Of a stretch of DNA of 17,500 nt, positions 9,692 through 17,425 are shown one piece after another. The position numbers were made by a program, and so were the translations under genes. The notes beneath the pieces were generated by a model. The model did no database searches, was not told the DNA's origin, and saw only the letters and a list, made by a program, of their open reading frames with translations. Source of the stretch: Chrysomallon squamiferum (lineage: Eukaryota; Mollusca; Gastropoda; Neomphalida; Peltospiridae); contig CM022677.1 of the NCBI GenBank assembly GCA_012295275.1, positions 18,100,940-18,118,439 of the forward strand, given 5' to 3'. Within the stretch, counting starts at the first letter, position 1. Every line of letters begins with the position of its first letter.

Positions 9692-9700
9692 TTATTTCAG
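9385..9700. repeat. (AACT)n, (AATA)n and two (AAT/ATT)n microsatellites, ending in a splice acceptor
   Basis: AACT units at about 9389-9415, TAAA units, then an AAT run at about 9460-9538. A 60-base unique spacer follows, then AAT switching to ATT at about 9618-9690. The final ATT tract passes into TTTCAG at 9695-9700. Opposed AAT and ATT runs could fold back on each other. The frame that reads through this region into the receptor (Ile-rich) is repeat-derived and is not taken as its N-terminus. Confidence 0.85.
9695..9700 (+). promoter_or_regulatory. 3' splice acceptor of the plus-strand receptor exon
   Basis: A T-rich ATT microsatellite runs into TTTCAG, which is followed by ACGT, then AATATG at 9716-9720. 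The same arrangement, (ATT)n-TTTCAG-ACGT then AATATG, is kept in the inverted paralogue (16791-16767 on the minus strand). Conservation in both copies supports a real intron-exon boundary just before the start codon. Confidence 0.6.
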
Positions 9701-9717
9701 ACGTCATTTTGAAGAAT

Positions 9718-10845
9718 ATGAATACGACCTCAGTCATGACGGAGTCAACATCAACGTACATCGGCAGTACAGGCGGATTCGAACTGATTAACCAATCAAA
9801 CGCAAGCACTGTATCACCTTCGACAAATTCACTGTATTTCAATTTCCGTGGAACTGGCTATTTTAGCCTCGTAGTAATTGTAGATATACTGGGAGCCATC
9901 GGAAACGCATTGCAGTTTATTCTGATGAACGACGCAAAGTTATCTCCCTTCTCCTACTCAATTTACATGAAATTTCTGAGTTTCTCTGACACCTGGTTGC
10001 TAGGCATTCAACTTTTCAGAGAATCTGAATTCCAGTTTCATATTGCAAGGACTGTTGACGTCAGCAATTTCTGGTGCAAAATCCTGAATGTACTGCTTCT
10101 GTTTCCCATGTTCCTCTCGCCTTGGCTGATCGTAGGACTTACGCTAGACAGATACATCTGTGTCAGTTTCCCACTATCACGTGACTGGTTTTGCTCGAGA
10201 ACAAAAGCGTTGGTCGTCTGCTGGGCTATGGTTCTCGTTATTTTCGTTCTGCACATCCCTGTTCTTGTCATGGTTGAAATAAACGACGGTGTATGCTATC
10301 CATCGAAAGAAATTGGTTTTCTCATCATTGCCTATCGAGTAGTTCTCTCGTCCACACTTCCCTGCGTCTGTATCTTCGTACTGAACGTCATGATCATCGC
10401 GCACGTGCAACGGAGCAACCAATTCAGGAACACCTTCATGAGACGTGGCAAAGAATCCACCAATCAGAAGCAAGATAACGCCACAAGACCTCTCGTTCTC
10501 ATTTCAGTTCTTGCTCTCCTAACTATTTTGCCTGCTACTGTCAATGACTCTATTTATATAGTTCTGAAGCTTACCAGATCAGATATGTTAACGTTTTCGT
10601 TATCTGGCAGTCTTTGGCCGCTCTTCAATATGATCTATTTGTTAAACTTTGCTCAGAATTTTTACATTCTGATGGGAAGTGCCAGGAACTACAGAGAAAT
10701 CATGTTAAAGAAATTTAGATGTTTGAAGACGCCAGTGGATAGAAGGACACACAGAAATAAGATGTCGAGTGAAAATTCAAGTTCTGCCAGTTGCCATTTG
10801 CCGTCTGTTTCTGATATCGTTGCCATGTCTGACGTTGGAACGTAA
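9718..10845 (+). CDS. Rhodopsin-family (class A) G-protein-coupled receptor, intact copy
   Basis: A 375-residue seven-transmembrane receptor in one uninterrupted exon. The start is the ATG at 9718, behind the conserved acceptor; the in-frame Ile-rich extension upstream is microsatellite. The N-terminus has N-glycosylation sequons at N2, N25 and N28. TM1 is about 46-70 with GN at 62-63, and TM2 about 81-101 with D91 at the sodium-site position. C120 and C193 form the expected TM3-loop 2 disulfide. The TM3 end carries DRY at 144-146, TM4 has W169 and TM5 P215. TM6 is about 258-283 with P272 but no FxxCWxP motif. TM7 ends NFAQNFYILMG, so the usual NPxxY is degenerate (Phe for Pro). C335 after KKFR is a likely palmitoylation site, and the tail is Ser-rich. 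It resembles invertebrate peptide (FMRFamide or TRH receptor-like) and molluscan orphan or chemosensory receptors. The ligand is unknown. The inverted paralogue lies at 15641-16654. Confidence 0.92.
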   Translation: MNTTSVMTESTSTYIGSTGGFELINQSNASTVSPSTNSLYFNFRGTGYFSLVVIVDILGAIGNALQFILMNDAKLSPFSYSIYMKFLSFSDTWLLGIQLFRESEFQFHIARTVDVSNFWCKILNVLLLFPMFLSPWLIVGLTLDRYICVSFPLSRDWFCSRTKALVVCWAMVLVIFVLHIPVLVMVEINDGVCYPSKEIGFLIIAYRVVLSSTLPCVCIFVLNVMIIAHVQRSNQFRNTFMRRGKESTNQKQDNATRPLVLISVLALLTILPATVNDSIYIVLKLTRSDMLTFSLSGSLWPLFNMIYLLNFAQNFYILMGSARNYREIMLKKFRCLKTPVDRRTHRNKMSSENSSSASCHLPSVSDIVAMSDVGT

Positions 10846-11056
10846 ACGTAAATGTGTGTGTGTGTGTGTATCTGTGTATACATTCATAAATACAAACCTG
10901 TATACATAGGGATACATGCATACAAAAAAGCAACAAAAAACCCACACATACATATATATAGACATATATACATATAGATATATATGTGTACACACACACA
11001 CACACACACACTCACACACACACACACACACACACACACAGTGACAACTGTATTTA
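10846..11056. repeat. (TG)n and (CA)n microsatellites after the receptor
   Basis: A short TG run begins a few bases after the stop codon (about 10853-10870). Mixed TACA/TATA DNA follows, then CA at about 10989-11040. All overlapping minus-strand frames are translations of these repeats. Confidence 0.9.
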
Positions 11057-11523
11057 GCGGCCACGAACGATATACGGACACTTTACCAATTGTTTCTGAG
11101 CAGATATGTTCCTTCGTTCAGCGGACACCTGATTATTATTTCAGTGCTAAAGTAGACAGTGATACAGGTTTTGAATTCATGTTCTCGACTTGGTTTCGTT
11201 TTCGCCTATTTCCTGCACTAAACAGTGCATGCAGAGAATGTATTTATTTATATACTTATTTATTAATGAATGATTTTCAATATCATTTACACTTGTTATA
11301 TTTAAAGACGCTCAAAATACAAGGAACTGTATCTATCTATCTCCTTTCCCAAACTCTTTGCAAACTTATGAACAAGATCGGTTTTTTTTTTTTCGTTTTT
11401 GTTGTGTGTTTTTTTTTTTGTTTTTTTGTGTTTTTTTAAATACACACACATCATGCCGAAAACAAAAGAGATGGACTCGAGTAGAACAAATATTTTCTTC
11501 TGTAAAGATTTCTACTGGACGTG

Positions 11524-11572
<49 letters not shown>

Positions 11573-11900
11573 AGACAGACAGACACACAGATAGATGGAG
11601 AGCTAGAAACACAGATTATAGATATAGGTTATAGATGGTTGGGGGAGGTTTGTGGTGTTTGTTTGTTTGTTTTTTTGTTTTTTATTGCTTTGTTTTTGTT
11701 TTTTTTATTCACATTTTTAATTATTACTAATAATTGGTACGCTGATTTTTAGAGCAATGTTTTTTCACTATCCTCTCAGTGACAATATAAATGATGACAT
11801 TTCTTTCATTGCTGGAACCATCTTTAAGTATTACAATTTATTAAGGAAAAAAGATACCGTAATTATTTCTCTTCTATGATATAATAAAAGGAGAAATATT
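11057..11900. other. Non-coding, likely 3' UTR or downstream DNA; T-rich and (CA)n stretches
   Basis: No convincing ORF. A unique segment at 11040-11340 is followed by T-rich tracts at about 11381-11440, a (TA)(CA) run at 11524-11567 with GACA units to about 11590, and further T-rich DNA at about 11660-11710. AATAAA at 11883-11888 is the clearest polyadenylation-type signal in this stretch. It lies a little over 1 kb after the receptor stop. Confidence 0.5.
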
Positions 11901-11904
11901 ATGC

Positions 11905-11964
11905 GCAGTTTTAATTATTATTATTATTTATTTATTTATTATTATTGTTATTATTATTATTATT

Positions 11965-11997
<33 letters not shown>

Positions 11998-12025
11998 ATT
12001 ATTGTTGTTGTTATTATTTATTTAT
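11905..12025. repeat. (TTA)n/(TTG)n trinucleotide repeat
   Basis: ATT units switch to about nine TTG units (11967-11996) and back to ATT and TTTA. The Tyr/Cys-rich reading frame is repeat-derived. Confidence 0.9.
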
Positions 12026-12284
12026 TATCTTTTTTATCATTAAAAGTGTTTTGATTTGTTTGTTTGTGTGTGTTTGTTTCTGGGGGTGGGGTTACGTATT
12101 AATTTATCTGTCCAATATTCCGCATTAATTTAATATCATTTCTTTCTTTCAGTATTTAAAAATGGATGCTAATCCGTTGATAAAATATCATTTAAACCGA
12201 TTTTTCATAATAAAGGGAGACAACTGATGTTGTTGTTTGTTTTCTTTATCTGAGAAATACAAATCCAATTTTTCTTTCAAGATT

Positions 12285-12484
12285 TATTTGCGTTATTATT
12301 TTGAACATCTTATACTATTGTTTTGAAAGTTTTATATTGTTATGTTTAATATTTTATTTTGTAATTTTGCCCATTTAATATTGTTATTTTGAACATGTTA
12401 TATTGTCATTTAAACATGATGTTACGTTTTTATTTCAATGATTTATTACATTATAATTTAAGTGTTTTATTTCAAAATCTCATT
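12285..12484. repeat. Degenerate AT-rich minisatellite leading into the tandem duplication
   Basis: Words of the type TTATTTTGAACAT, TTGTTTTGAAAGT and TTATTTCAATGAT recur every 20-35 bases, alternating with TATTACGT-like words. The pattern continues into the first part of the duplicated unit at 12485. No coding sequence is present. Confidence 0.45.
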
Positions 12485-12904
12485 CCGTAATGTTATATTA
12501 TTTCAATGTTTCACTGAGATCTCATTTCAACTTTTTATTACGTCGTTAACTGAACATACTATTATGACGTCATTTCAAAATGATATCACGTCATTATTTC
12601 AAAGACTACAGACTGTAATTGTATGTCTGTTTTAACATTCGTTTTAGTGAAATGTATATCGTTTCTTCTGTCGTTGAAACGTTAGATTGTTATTGACGCC
12701 GTCGTCATCATCATCATTATCATTATCATCATCATTACCTTTATTATTATTATTATTGTTGTTGTTGTCGTTGTTATTACAGCTGTTCTTCTTTTTATTA
12801 ATATCATTATTATTATTTTTGTCATCATCATTATTATCTTTATTACATTATTATCAATATTATTATTATTATTATCATAATCATTATCTTTATTACTATA
12901 ATCG

Positions 12905-12948
<44 letters not shown>

Positions 12949-13191
12949 TATAATGTGATTAAAAGATCTATGTTATTATTTTGTTATAAGCTATATTTTG
13001 TGAAATCAGTAAATGAGGTATTACTTGAAACAATAAGATGAAACCAATGATGTAATTTTGCTTTCTATGTAAATAAAGAATTTAATTACGAACCCCGTTT
13101 ATTTGTTCATTCACCCATCCATATGTATTTCAATCATGTGTGCGTGTGTATGTATGTGAGTGTGTATCTTTGTAGTTTTAGGATTTGAATA
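12485..13191. repeat. Tandem non-coding duplication, unit A
   Basis: Starts CCGTAATGTTATATTATTTC and ends TGTAGTTTTAGGATTTGAAT. Unit B begins with the same 20 bases 788 bases later. Shared blocks, in order: ACTGAGATCTCATTTC, AACTGAACATACTATTATGA, TGACGTCATTTCAAAAT, TGTTTTAACATTCGTTTTAG, GAAACGT-AGATT, an ATC/ATT microsatellite (about 12700-12950), AAATCAGTAAATG and CTTGAAACAATAA. After these come TTTTGCTTTCTATGTAAATA with an AATAAA (13072-13077), then a GT-rich tail. That AATAAA followed by GT-rich DNA looks like a polyadenylation region. No ORF is conserved. Confidence 0.85.
12565..12572. promoter_or_regulatory. CRE-type palindrome TGACGTCA in unit A
   Basis: A perfect 8-base cAMP-response-element palindrome, the consensus for CREB/ATF bZIP dimers. 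Near matches (ATCACGTCATT, ATTACGTCGTT) flank it. The corresponding position in unit B (13353-13360) is preserved. Confidence 0.4.
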
Positions 13192-13215
13192 ATCACGATC
13201 TCACAAACCTGTCAG

Positions 13216-13274
13216 ATGCCGCTGACGAGACTCGAACGTATGACACCCATTCGCCCGTACACCGAAGGCGGACC
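13216..13274 (-). pseudogene. tRNA-like relic or tRNA-derived SINE fragment
   Basis: On the minus strand a GC-richer 58-base segment contains GTTCGAGTC, which fits the RNA polymerase III B-box (GWTCRANNC). GTCAGCGGCAT follows, as at the 3' end of a tRNA. The upstream part is compatible with a degenerate anticodon region, but neither the T-stem nor the A-box pairs or matches well, so it is not a working tRNA. It sits exactly in the 82-base linker between the two duplication units. Confidence 0.35.
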
Positions 13275-13649
13275 GTAATGTTATATTATTTCAGTATTTT
13301 ACTGAGATCTCATTTCGATTCTTTATTATGTCATTAACTGAACATACTATTATGACGTCATTTCAAAATCCTATGACGTCATAATTTAAAAAAATTATGA
13401 CATTGTTATTTCAACAAACTCTAATTGTATATCTGTTTTAACATTCGTTTTAGCATTGCAGTTGAAACGTCAGATTATTATTGACGTCATCATCATCATC
13501 ATCATCATTATTATTATTGTTGTTTTTGTTGTTATTATTGTTGTTCTTGTTGTTCATCATTATTATCATCATTATTATTATTATTATCATCATTATTATT
13601 ATTATTATTATTATTTTGTATTATATTATTATTATTATCATCGTCATTA

Positions 13650-13694
<45 letters not shown>

Positions 13695-13913
13695 ATAATA
13701 CGATTAAAAATATGTGTTATTACTTTGTTATAATGAATATTTTGAGAAATCAGTAAATGTTGAATTACTTGAAACAATAAAACAGCAATTTTGCTTTCTA
13801 TGTAAATAAAGAATTTAATTACTAATCCCGTTTATTTGTCCATTCAGGCATTGATACGTCGCTCTATATTTCTATCATGTGTATGTGTGTATGTAGTTTT
13901 AGGATTTTGAATA
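13273..13913. repeat. Tandem non-coding duplication, unit B
   Basis: Second copy of the 12485-13191 unit in the same orientation, somewhat shorter. Differences are concentrated in the microsatellite (about 13480-13690) and in small gaps. It holds three perfect TGACGTCA palindromes (13353, 13374 and 13482) where unit A keeps one. The AATAAA is at 13805-13810. Confidence 0.85.
13353..13489. promoter_or_regulatory. Cluster of three CRE palindromes in unit B
   Basis: TGACGTCA occurs at 13353-13360, 13374-13381 and 13482-13489. A perfect 8-mer is expected about once per 65 kb in random DNA and less often in AT-rich DNA. Three in 140 bases plus one in unit A is therefore not chance, although part of it reflects duplication. 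A regulatory role is inference. Confidence 0.45.
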
Positions 13914-13965
13914 TTCTCTGTCTTATGTACACGTCTGAATAAACTCTGCACACAGACTATATTCG

Positions 13966-14135
13966 GGATGTGTTTGTGTGTGTATGTATGTGTTTGTGTA
14001 TGTATGTATGTGTTTTTGTGTGTCTGTATGTGTTTGTTTGTGTATGTAAGTGTTTGTGTGTGTATGTATGTGTTTGTGTGTGTATGTATGTGTTTGTGTG
14101 TGTATGTATGTGTTTGTGTGTGTATGTCTGTATGA
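13966..14135. repeat. GT-rich minisatellite, 20-bp unit
   Basis: About eight units of TGTGTTTGTGTGTGTATGTA; the last four or five are nearly identical with an exact 20-base period (14050-14130). Earlier units have diverged. The Cys/Val-rich frame and its complementary Thr/His-rich frame are repeat translations. Confidence 0.9.
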
Positions 14136-14196
14136 GTGAATATATGCATACGTGCGCTTGAACGTATCTATATCAGTATGTGTGTATGTGTCAGTG

Positions 14197-14414
14197 TATC
14201 TTCATGTGGTGCGTGACTATGTTTGTGTATGCGTGTTTCTCTAAGGGGGCGTACGTGTAAGTATGAGTTTATGTGTACTTATGAGTGTTTCTGTGTGTTT
14301 ATGTGTATCTTCATGTGGTGCGTGACTATGTTTGTGTATGCGTGTTTCTCTAAGGGGTGTGTGTATGTGTAAGTATGAGTTTATGTGTACTTATGAGTGT
14401 TTCTGTGTGTTTAT
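14197..14414. repeat. 109-bp tandem duplication (two units)
   Basis: Two adjacent units, 14197-14305 and 14306-14414, both start TATCTTCATGTGGTGCGTGA and share TGCGTGTTTCTCTAAGGGG and GTGTACTTATGAGTGTTTCT. They differ only around GGGGGCGTACG versus GGGGTGTGTGT. The high identity implies a recent duplication. No ORF is present. Confidence 0.95.
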
Positions 14415-14960
14415 GTGGATGAGATTTTTAATGTCACCTTCACAAAGTTTCTTAGTTTTAACTAGATATTCAGTTTAAAACAATAAAAACAAAACAAAAC
14501 ACACTCACCTGATATTACTGACTGGATGTTTGTAATCGCCTTTCTATCATATCAACATACAGACTATCTGCCGTCAAAAATAAATAATAAATACATTAAT
14601 AAATAAATTAACAAATAAATAAAACTGCTAATATCTATATTAACTAAATCGCAAAGGCTAATATCAGAAGACGACGTATTAATGAACGGATATCTTGAAG
14701 TTGCCTGCTAAATCGCAACAGATAAAATAATAGGAGAAAATCGTAGATGTATACTAAGATCTGTTATCTACATCGTATCACAAGATACATAACTGACTTA
14801 ACAGCATGCTTACTGTTTATATACATTAAAGATATTTCTTGATTACTACATTTGTAAATGGCTGCAGCAGAAAATCTCTAGTTTAGGAAGAAACGCGTTT
14901 ATTTTTCTCCTTTTTAACATGGATTACGAATTTGTGACTTGAATGTTTATATTGCTATTA
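14415..14960. other. AT-rich non-coding stretch, no gene seen
   Basis: Mostly unique AT-rich DNA with a TAAA-type patch at about 14578-14625. There is no ORF longer than chance and no recognisable motif. Confidence 0.5.
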
Positions 14961-14991
14961 TTTATTTATTGTAATTTATTACTATTATTAC

Positions 14992-15059
<68 letters not shown>

Positions 15060-15124
15060 CCATCATTTTCATTATTATTATTTTGTTCTTAAGAATGCAT
15101 TTTTTTTTTTTTTCGAATAACCAG

Positions 15125-15180
<56 letters not shown>

Positions 15181-15185
15181 CTATA

Positions 15186-15220
<35 letters not shown>
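14961..15220. repeat. (ATT)n/(AGT)n, poly(T), (CA)n and (TA)n microsatellites
   Basis: ATT units run to about 15029 and pass into eight or so AGT units to about 15055. A T-run lies at about 15100-15113, CA at 15128-15177, and TA at 15178-15219. Confidence 0.92.
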
Positions 15221-15222
<2 letters not shown>

Positions 15223-15380
15223 TTATGTTTCCTCCTCACAAAAAAGCACATTAATATTAAGACATACAGATTGATCTTTCCTTCTCCGAAAAGGTAAAGT
15301 ATACGTTATTTTGAAATGAATGACAACTGAATACAACATAACACTTTATTCTGTTCCTATTTTATATCGATAGATCTATG

Positions 15381-15425
<45 letters not shown>

Positions 15426-15640
15426 AAAGTACCGCTAATACGCAGTGTTTGTAATACACAAACATGCGTGGAATGATGTTGAATGTTTGAATATTCGAAT
15501 TTATGTACCAAATGGTTTAGACTCGCTAAGTTTGGCGAGCAATCGTTTGGCGATTGCAGTTCTCGAAAGATACAGAACTCTCTGCTTCCAGTGTGTAGTG
15601 CACGAAATGTCGTATAAAGCTGCAGGAAAATAACATATCT
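15221..15640 (-). other. Probable 3' flank/UTR of the minus-strand receptor
   Basis: Immediately downstream of the minus-strand stop codon. It contains AATAAA on the minus strand (15350-15345), about 290 bases after the stop and a plausible polyadenylation signal. It also contains a (TA)n run at about 15381-15423 and a pair of small stem-loops at 15522-15557. A 62-codon plus-strand frame (15445-15633) has no motif and is not called. The 3' flank shows no similarity to the 3' flank of the plus-strand receptor. Confidence 0.4.
15522..15557. other. Two adjacent stem-loops
   Basis: CTCGC/GCGAG (15522-15526 with 15535-15539) is followed directly by GCAATCG/CGATTGC (15539-15545 with 15551-15557, 7 perfect pairs, 5-base loop). 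Both contain the word GTTTGGCGA. If transcribed on the minus strand they would sit in the receptor 3' UTR about 85-120 bases after the stop. Confidence 0.4.
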
Positions 15641-16654
15641 TCACGTTCCTACGTCACCCACAGCAACGACTCCAGAAATAGACGGCAGATGGCAACTGGC
15701 AGAACTGGAATTTTCAGACGACATTTTCTTTGTATGTGTCCTTCTATCCACTGGCGTCTTCAAACATCGAAATTTCTTTAACATGATCTCTCTATAGCTC
15801 CTAGCACTTCCCATCAGAATGTAAAAATTCTGAGCAAAGTTTAACAAATAGATGGTATTGAAGAGCGGCCAAAGTCTGTCAGATAAGACAAAAGCGAATA
15901 TGTCGGATCTGGTAACTTTGAGTAGTCCATAAACACAATCTGATACCGCGGCGGGTAGAATAGTTAGCAGAGCAAAAATAGAAACGAAAACGAGAGGGCG
16001 CGTTGCCTTATCTTGCTTCTGATTGGTGGATTCTTTGCCAGATCTCATGAATGTTTTCCTGAAATCGTTGCTCCGTTGCACGTGCGCGATGATCATGACG
16101 TTGAGGACGAAGATACAGACACACGGAAGTGTGGACGAGAGAACTAGTCGATAGGCAATCATAAGAAAACCGATTTCCTTTCCTGGATAGCATACACCGT
16201 CGTTTATTTCAACAATGACAAGAACAGGGATGTGCAGAACGAAAATAACGAGAACCATAGACCAGCAGACGACCAACGCTTTCGTTCTCGTGCAAAAGCA
16301 GTCACGTGACAGTGGGAAACTGACACAGATGTATCTGTCTAGCGTCAGTCCTACGATCAGCCACGGCGAGAGGATCATGGGAAATAGTAGCAGTGTGTTT
16401 AACATTTTGCACCAGAAATTGTAGACGTCAACACTCCTTGGAATATGAAACTGGAATTCAGATTCTCTGAAAAGTTGAATGGCTAGAAACCAGGTGTCAG
16501 AGAAACTGAGAAATTTCATGTAGACTGAGTAGGAGAAGGGAGACAACTTTGAATCGTTCATCAGAATAAACTGGAGTGCGTTTCCGACGGCTCCCAGTAT
16601 ACCTACGATTACTACGAGACTAAAATAGCCAATTCCACGTAAATTAAATAACAT
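15641..16654 (-). CDS. Rhodopsin-family GPCR, inverted paralogue with a disrupted N-terminal region
   Basis: About 85% identical over roughly 335 residues to the plus-strand receptor at 9718-10845 (I count about 51 differences). It keeps the TM1 GN, TM2 FSDTW, the disulfide cysteines, DRY, the TM4 W, the NFAQNFYILMG TM7 end and the KKFRCLK tail. From TM1 to the stop (TGA at 15643-15641) the frame is open. The homologous start codon at 16769-16767 is out of frame because of one extra base near 16727. The first in-frame ATG is at 16654, giving 337 residues with only about ten before TM1 and no N-terminal glycosylation sequon. The longer frame sometimes drawn from 16675 begins with GTG. It may be a functional short-N-terminus receptor, a receptor with another upstream exon, a young pseudogene, or an assembly error at one base. 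The intact core favours recent function. Confidence 0.8.
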   Translation of the reverse strand: MLFNLRGIGYFSLVVIVGILGAVGNALQFILMNDSKLSPFSYSVYMKFLSFSDTWFLAIQLFRESEFQFHIPRSVDVYNFWCKMLNTLLLFPMILSPWLIVGLTLDRYICVSFPLSRDCFCTRTKALVVCWSMVLVIFVLHIPVLVIVEINDGVCYPGKEIGFLMIAYRLVLSSTLPCVCIFVLNVMIIAHVQRSNDFRKTFMRSGKESTNQKQDKATRPLVFVSIFALLTILPAAVSDCVYGLLKVTRSDIFAFVLSDRLWPLFNTIYLLNFAQNFYILMGSARSYREIMLKKFRCLKTPVDRRTHTKKMSSENSSSASCHLPSISGVVAVGDVGT

Positions 16655-16786
16655 TAAATTTGTCAGAGGTGACACGGTGCTCGCGTTTGATTGGTTAATG
16701 AGCTCGAGTCCGTCTGTACTGCCGATTGCACGCTGATGTTGACTCCGTGATGATCGATGTTGTATTCATATTCTTCAAACTAACGT
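16655..16786 (-). pseudogene. Frameshifted N-terminal region of the inverted receptor
   Basis: After the acceptor (TTTCAG at 16791-16786) the minus strand reads MNTTSIITESTSA from the ATG at 16769, matching the start of the paralogue. One extra base near 16727 then shifts it into NRQYRRTRAH and a stop at about 16695. In the other frame the expected ELINQSNASTVSP continues to TM1 without a stop. So the lesion is a single one-base insertion relative to the paralogue. Confidence 0.7.
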
Positions 16787-16790
16787 CTGA

Positions 16791-16791
<1 letters not shown>

Positions 16792-16853
<62 letters not shown>

Positions 16854-16922
16854 CATCATCATCATCGTCATCATCATCATTATCATCATCATCGTCATCA
16901 TCCTTATCATCATCATCGTGGA
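16792..16922. repeat. (AAT)n and (ATC)n microsatellite upstream of the inverted receptor
   Basis: AAT units from 16792 to about 16852 pass into ATC/GTC units to about 16918. On the minus strand this is the (GAT)n-(ATT)n tract that forms the T-rich tract of the splice acceptor, as in the plus-strand paralogue. Confidence 0.92.
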
Positions 16923-17006
16923 ATTGTGTTAATAATAGTCATAATTAACACAGAAATATAGAAACAAATGTTTGGAGACGAACGGAATGAGATAAGAATG
17001 AATGGG

Positions 17007-17094
<88 letters not shown>

Positions 17095-17425
17095 ATACAC
17101 AACACATGAGTAAATAAAGAGAAAGAAAAATACACACACACATATACTTATCAATGCATATAGATAGATACATATATAAATAGCTAGAGAGGCAGACAAA
17201 TGCATAGATATAGATAGATATAAAGATATAAAGACAGACAGACAGACAGATCGATAGTGGGTGAAAACGAAAAGGATAGATTGACTGAGAGAAGTGCGAT
17301 CACCTACATACACATTATTTACTTAAAATATAAAATATTCGATGAAAAGTCACAAAGGAAGTTGTATTTAACAGATAGGAATTAATACACTGTGCAATAT
17401 TCTGATCCGTTCAAACAACCATTCT
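16923..17425. repeat. Non-coding with (GA)n and (GATA/GACA)n microsatellites
   Basis: A pure GA run at about 17010-17089, a short CA patch, GATA/TAGA units at about 17160-17225 and GACA at 17232-17250, with unique AT-rich DNA between. No gene is seen. Confidence 0.85.

Noticed and set aside
9544-9717. N-terminal extension of the plus-strand receptor (Ile-rich, 58 codons)
   Set aside because: It is an ATT microsatellite and pre-acceptor intron sequence. The conserved TTTCAG acceptor and the ATG at 9718 give a better start that matches the paralogue.
15445-15633. Plus-strand 62-codon ORF
   Set aside because: No motif, no start context and no conservation evidence; it lies in the 3' flank of the minus-strand receptor.
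16655-16675. Start of the minus-strand receptor at 16675
   Set aside because: The codon there is GTG, not ATG, so it is unlikely as a eukaryotic start. The first in-frame ATG is at 16654.
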